A stretch of 50,524 nucleotides of DNA from Actinomycetota bacterium. Its GTDB lineage: Bacteria; Actinomycetota; Thermoleophilia; Solirubrobacterales; 70-9. Under the pieces are notes generated by a model that saw only the letters and a list, made by a program, of their open reading frames with translations, was not told the DNA's origin and ran no database searches. Positions within the stretch are counted from its first letter, which is position 1. Every line of letters begins with the position of its first letter. The DNA is taken from contig JAFDWD010000096.1 in the NCBI GenBank assembly GCA_018268695.1, forward strand, positions 1 to 50,524. The letters run 5' to 3'. This document shows, piece by piece, positions 49,442 through 50,524 of this stretch. A program made the translations under genes and the position numbers.

Positions 49442-50293
49442 GTGCTGGAAGACCGACCCCCTCAGACTCAGCAGGGAAATGACGATGGGCGCAAGACCCT
49501 TGTCGCGGCCATCGTCACGCCGCTCAGGAAAGGCGGCGAGGAGATCGACGAGGAGGCCTTCGGCCCGCTGGTCGAGCACGTAGAAGCGGGCGACCACTGT
49601 GACGGCCTCTTCATCACCGGCACCGCGGGGGAAGGAATTCTCCTCGGCCAGGATGAGCGCCGGCGAGTGGCCGAGCTGTACTGCTCGCTGTCGAAGGGAC
49701 GACGCATCGTCCAGGTCGGATCGCAGACGACGACGGCCACCGTGTCTCTCGCGGCTCATGCGGCCGAGATCGGCGCCGACGCGGTCGCAGTGATCCCACC
49801 GCCGTACTATCGGCCGTCGGACGAGGCGGTCGTCGCGCATCTCGTCGCGGCGGGCAAGGCGTGCGCCCCGACCCCGTTCTTCATCTACGCCTTCGCCGCC
49901 AGGAGCGGCTACAAGCTGAACGTCGACGTCGTCGAAGCCGTGGGCGAGCAGCTCGACAACCTTGCCGGGATGAAGGTTTCCGAACCCGACTTCGACGACG
50001 TCCTTCCCTTCCTCGGGCTGGGCCTCGAGATCCTGGTGGGCCCCGACGGCCTCATCCCGCAGGCGCTCGCGGCGGGAGCGGCCGGATCGGCCTCGGCGGT
50101 CGCAAACGTCTTCCCGGAGCGGATCCGGGAGGTACTCGACGCTCCCACCGCGGCCGGCGGCGAAGCCCTCGAGGCGCTGCGGCGGGAGATCGCCGGACGC
50201 GATGAGCTGTCGGCGGCGCTGAAGCTGGCCCTGGCACGGAAGGGCGTACCGATCCGACCCGACGTGAGAGCGCCCCTCCTCCCCGCCCGGTGA
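49442..50293 (+). CDS. DapA-family aldolase/hydratase, second copy
   Basis: 283 residues from GTG at 49442, chosen because GAGGAG precedes it and the upstream ATGs lie on the promoter element. Signature GTAGEGILLGQDE (pyruvate loop), FIYAFAARSGY with the Tyr, and GMKVSEPD with the Schiff-base Lys. It is clearly diverged from the copy at 28894, which has the usual YNIPGRAG loop; here the NIP is lost, so substrate range probably differs. It lies alone behind the LysR gene, with a hairpin over its stop. Confidence 0.88.
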   Translation: MLEDRPPQTQQGNDDGRKTLVAAIVTPLRKGGEEIDEEAFGPLVEHVEAGDHCDGLFITGTAGEGILLGQDERRRVAELYCSLSKGRRIVQVGSQTTTATVSLAAHAAEIGADAVAVIPPPYYRPSDEAVVAHLVAAGKACAPTPFFIYAFAARSGYKLNVDVVEAVGEQLDNLAGMKVSEPDFDDVLPFLGLGLEILVGPDGLIPQALAAGAAGSASAVANVFPERIREVLDAPTAAGGEALEALRREIAGRDELSAALKLALARKGVPIRPDVRAPLLPAR

Positions 50294-50302
50294 CCGGCGG
50301 GG
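50281..50302. terminator. GC-rich hairpin between DapA-like gene and pdxS
   Basis: CCCCGCC and GGCGGGG form a 7-base stem with an 8-base loop that contains the DapA-like stop codon. The gene pair is convergent (50293 and 50337), so this hairpin could work as a shared weak terminator. There is no T-run. A second palindrome, GAGGCGCCTC, follows at about 50304. Confidence 0.45.
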
Positions 50303-50336
50303 CGAGGCGCCTCGAGCCGCCCCCGCGCGGGCCAAG

Positions 50337-50524
50337 CTAGCTCCCGCGGTGCTGGAGCAGCGCGCCCTCGGCCTCGAGCGGCCCGATCTCCAGGCCCGAC
50401 ATCGCCTCGCCGAGGCCGATCGAGGCGGCGGCGACCCGCTCGGGGTCGTCGTGGTGGGTGGTCGCCTCGACGATCGCCCGCGCCCGGCGGGCGGGGTCGG
50501 AGGACTTGAAGATCCCCGAGCCGA
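50337..50524 (-). CDS. pdxS: Pyridoxal 5'-phosphate synthase lyase subunit PdxS, C-terminal part
   Basis: The gene runs off the end of the window. The minus-strand reading [46 protein letters not shown] is the highly conserved C-terminal region of PdxS (YaaD), the enzyme subunit that makes PLP from ribose 5-phosphate, glyceraldehyde 3-phosphate and ammonia with PdxT. The stop is TAG at 50337-50339. It is a housekeeping gene and probably marks the border of the catabolic region. Confidence 0.93.
   Translation of the reverse strand, partial: GSGIFKSSDPARRARAIVEATTHHDDPERVAAASIGLGEAMSGLEIGPLEAEGALLQHRGS

Noticed and set aside
1..50524. CRISPR array, tRNA, rRNA, complete insertion sequence or integrase
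   Set aside because: No regular repeat-spacer pattern, no tRNA cloverleaf, rRNA or transposase/integrase motif noticed on either strand. Scans with tRNAscan-SE or an IS database were not possible.

Overview
The window is high-GC DNA with densely packed genes, many start/stop overlaps of the ATGA or GTGA type, frequent GTG starts and several families of regulators. Gene content (Tat lipoprotein binding proteins, a secreted beta-propeller protein with a Pro/Thr-rich linker, YVTN repeats, B12-dependent ethanolamine lyase, PdxS) fits a soil actinobacterium. The style of the secreted propeller protein makes me think of Thermoleophilia (Solirubrobacterales), but no rRNA or other marker is present to prove this. 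No tRNA, rRNA, CRISPR array or intact insertion sequence was seen.

Layout. 0-3 kb: end of a YVTN propeller gene, then a decayed minus-strand cluster in which two intact genes (HAD phosphatase, SAM methyltransferase) sit among remnants of a threonine-synthase-like gene, a PfkB kinase, an HMG-CoA-lyase-like gene and a cytochrome P450. 2.9-6.4 kb: alpha/beta hydrolase divergent from a TetR regulator, then a secreted propeller protein. 6.4-10.8 kb: a UspA-like protein and a dihydroxyphthalate-decarboxylase-like protein, divergent from a GntR-eutB-eutC operon for ethanolamine.

10.8-21.7 kb is one probable 11-kb minus-strand operon. In transcription order it encodes a polysaccharide-deacetylase-like hydrolase, two alpha/beta-hydrolase-fold proteins, a spermidine/putrescine-type binding protein, a SnoaL-like protein, an SDR, two permeases, a second SnoaL-like protein, a RutA-like FMN-dependent monooxygenase, the transporter ATPase and a RibB-like/flavin-reductase fusion. 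A PucR regulator follows, and then (23.7-26.5 kb) a second, permuted copy of the deacetylase/double-hydrolase module, preceded by a TetR gene. Import by the ABC transporter, FMNH2-dependent attack, SDR oxidation and hydrolysis form a plausible but unassigned catabolic pathway, probably for a cyclic nitrogen compound.

27.4-48.2 kb is a second catabolic region made of four minus-strand transcription units: aldehyde dehydrogenase, DapA-type aldolase, bicupin dioxygenase, ornithine-cyclodeaminase-like and CMD-like proteins; a ribose-type ABC transporter with an amidase; an Old-Yellow-Enzyme/TMADH-like flavoprotein, SDR, OsmC-like protein, a third deacetylase-like hydrolase and a cysteine hydrolase; and HyuA/HyuB-like subunits with an iron alcohol dehydrogenase. 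A divergent LysR regulator at 48.4 kb is a candidate controller, because related ATAGTC/CTAT sites occur at its own start and beside two of the operons. The window ends with a second DapA-like gene on the plus strand and the 3' end of pdxS on the minus strand.
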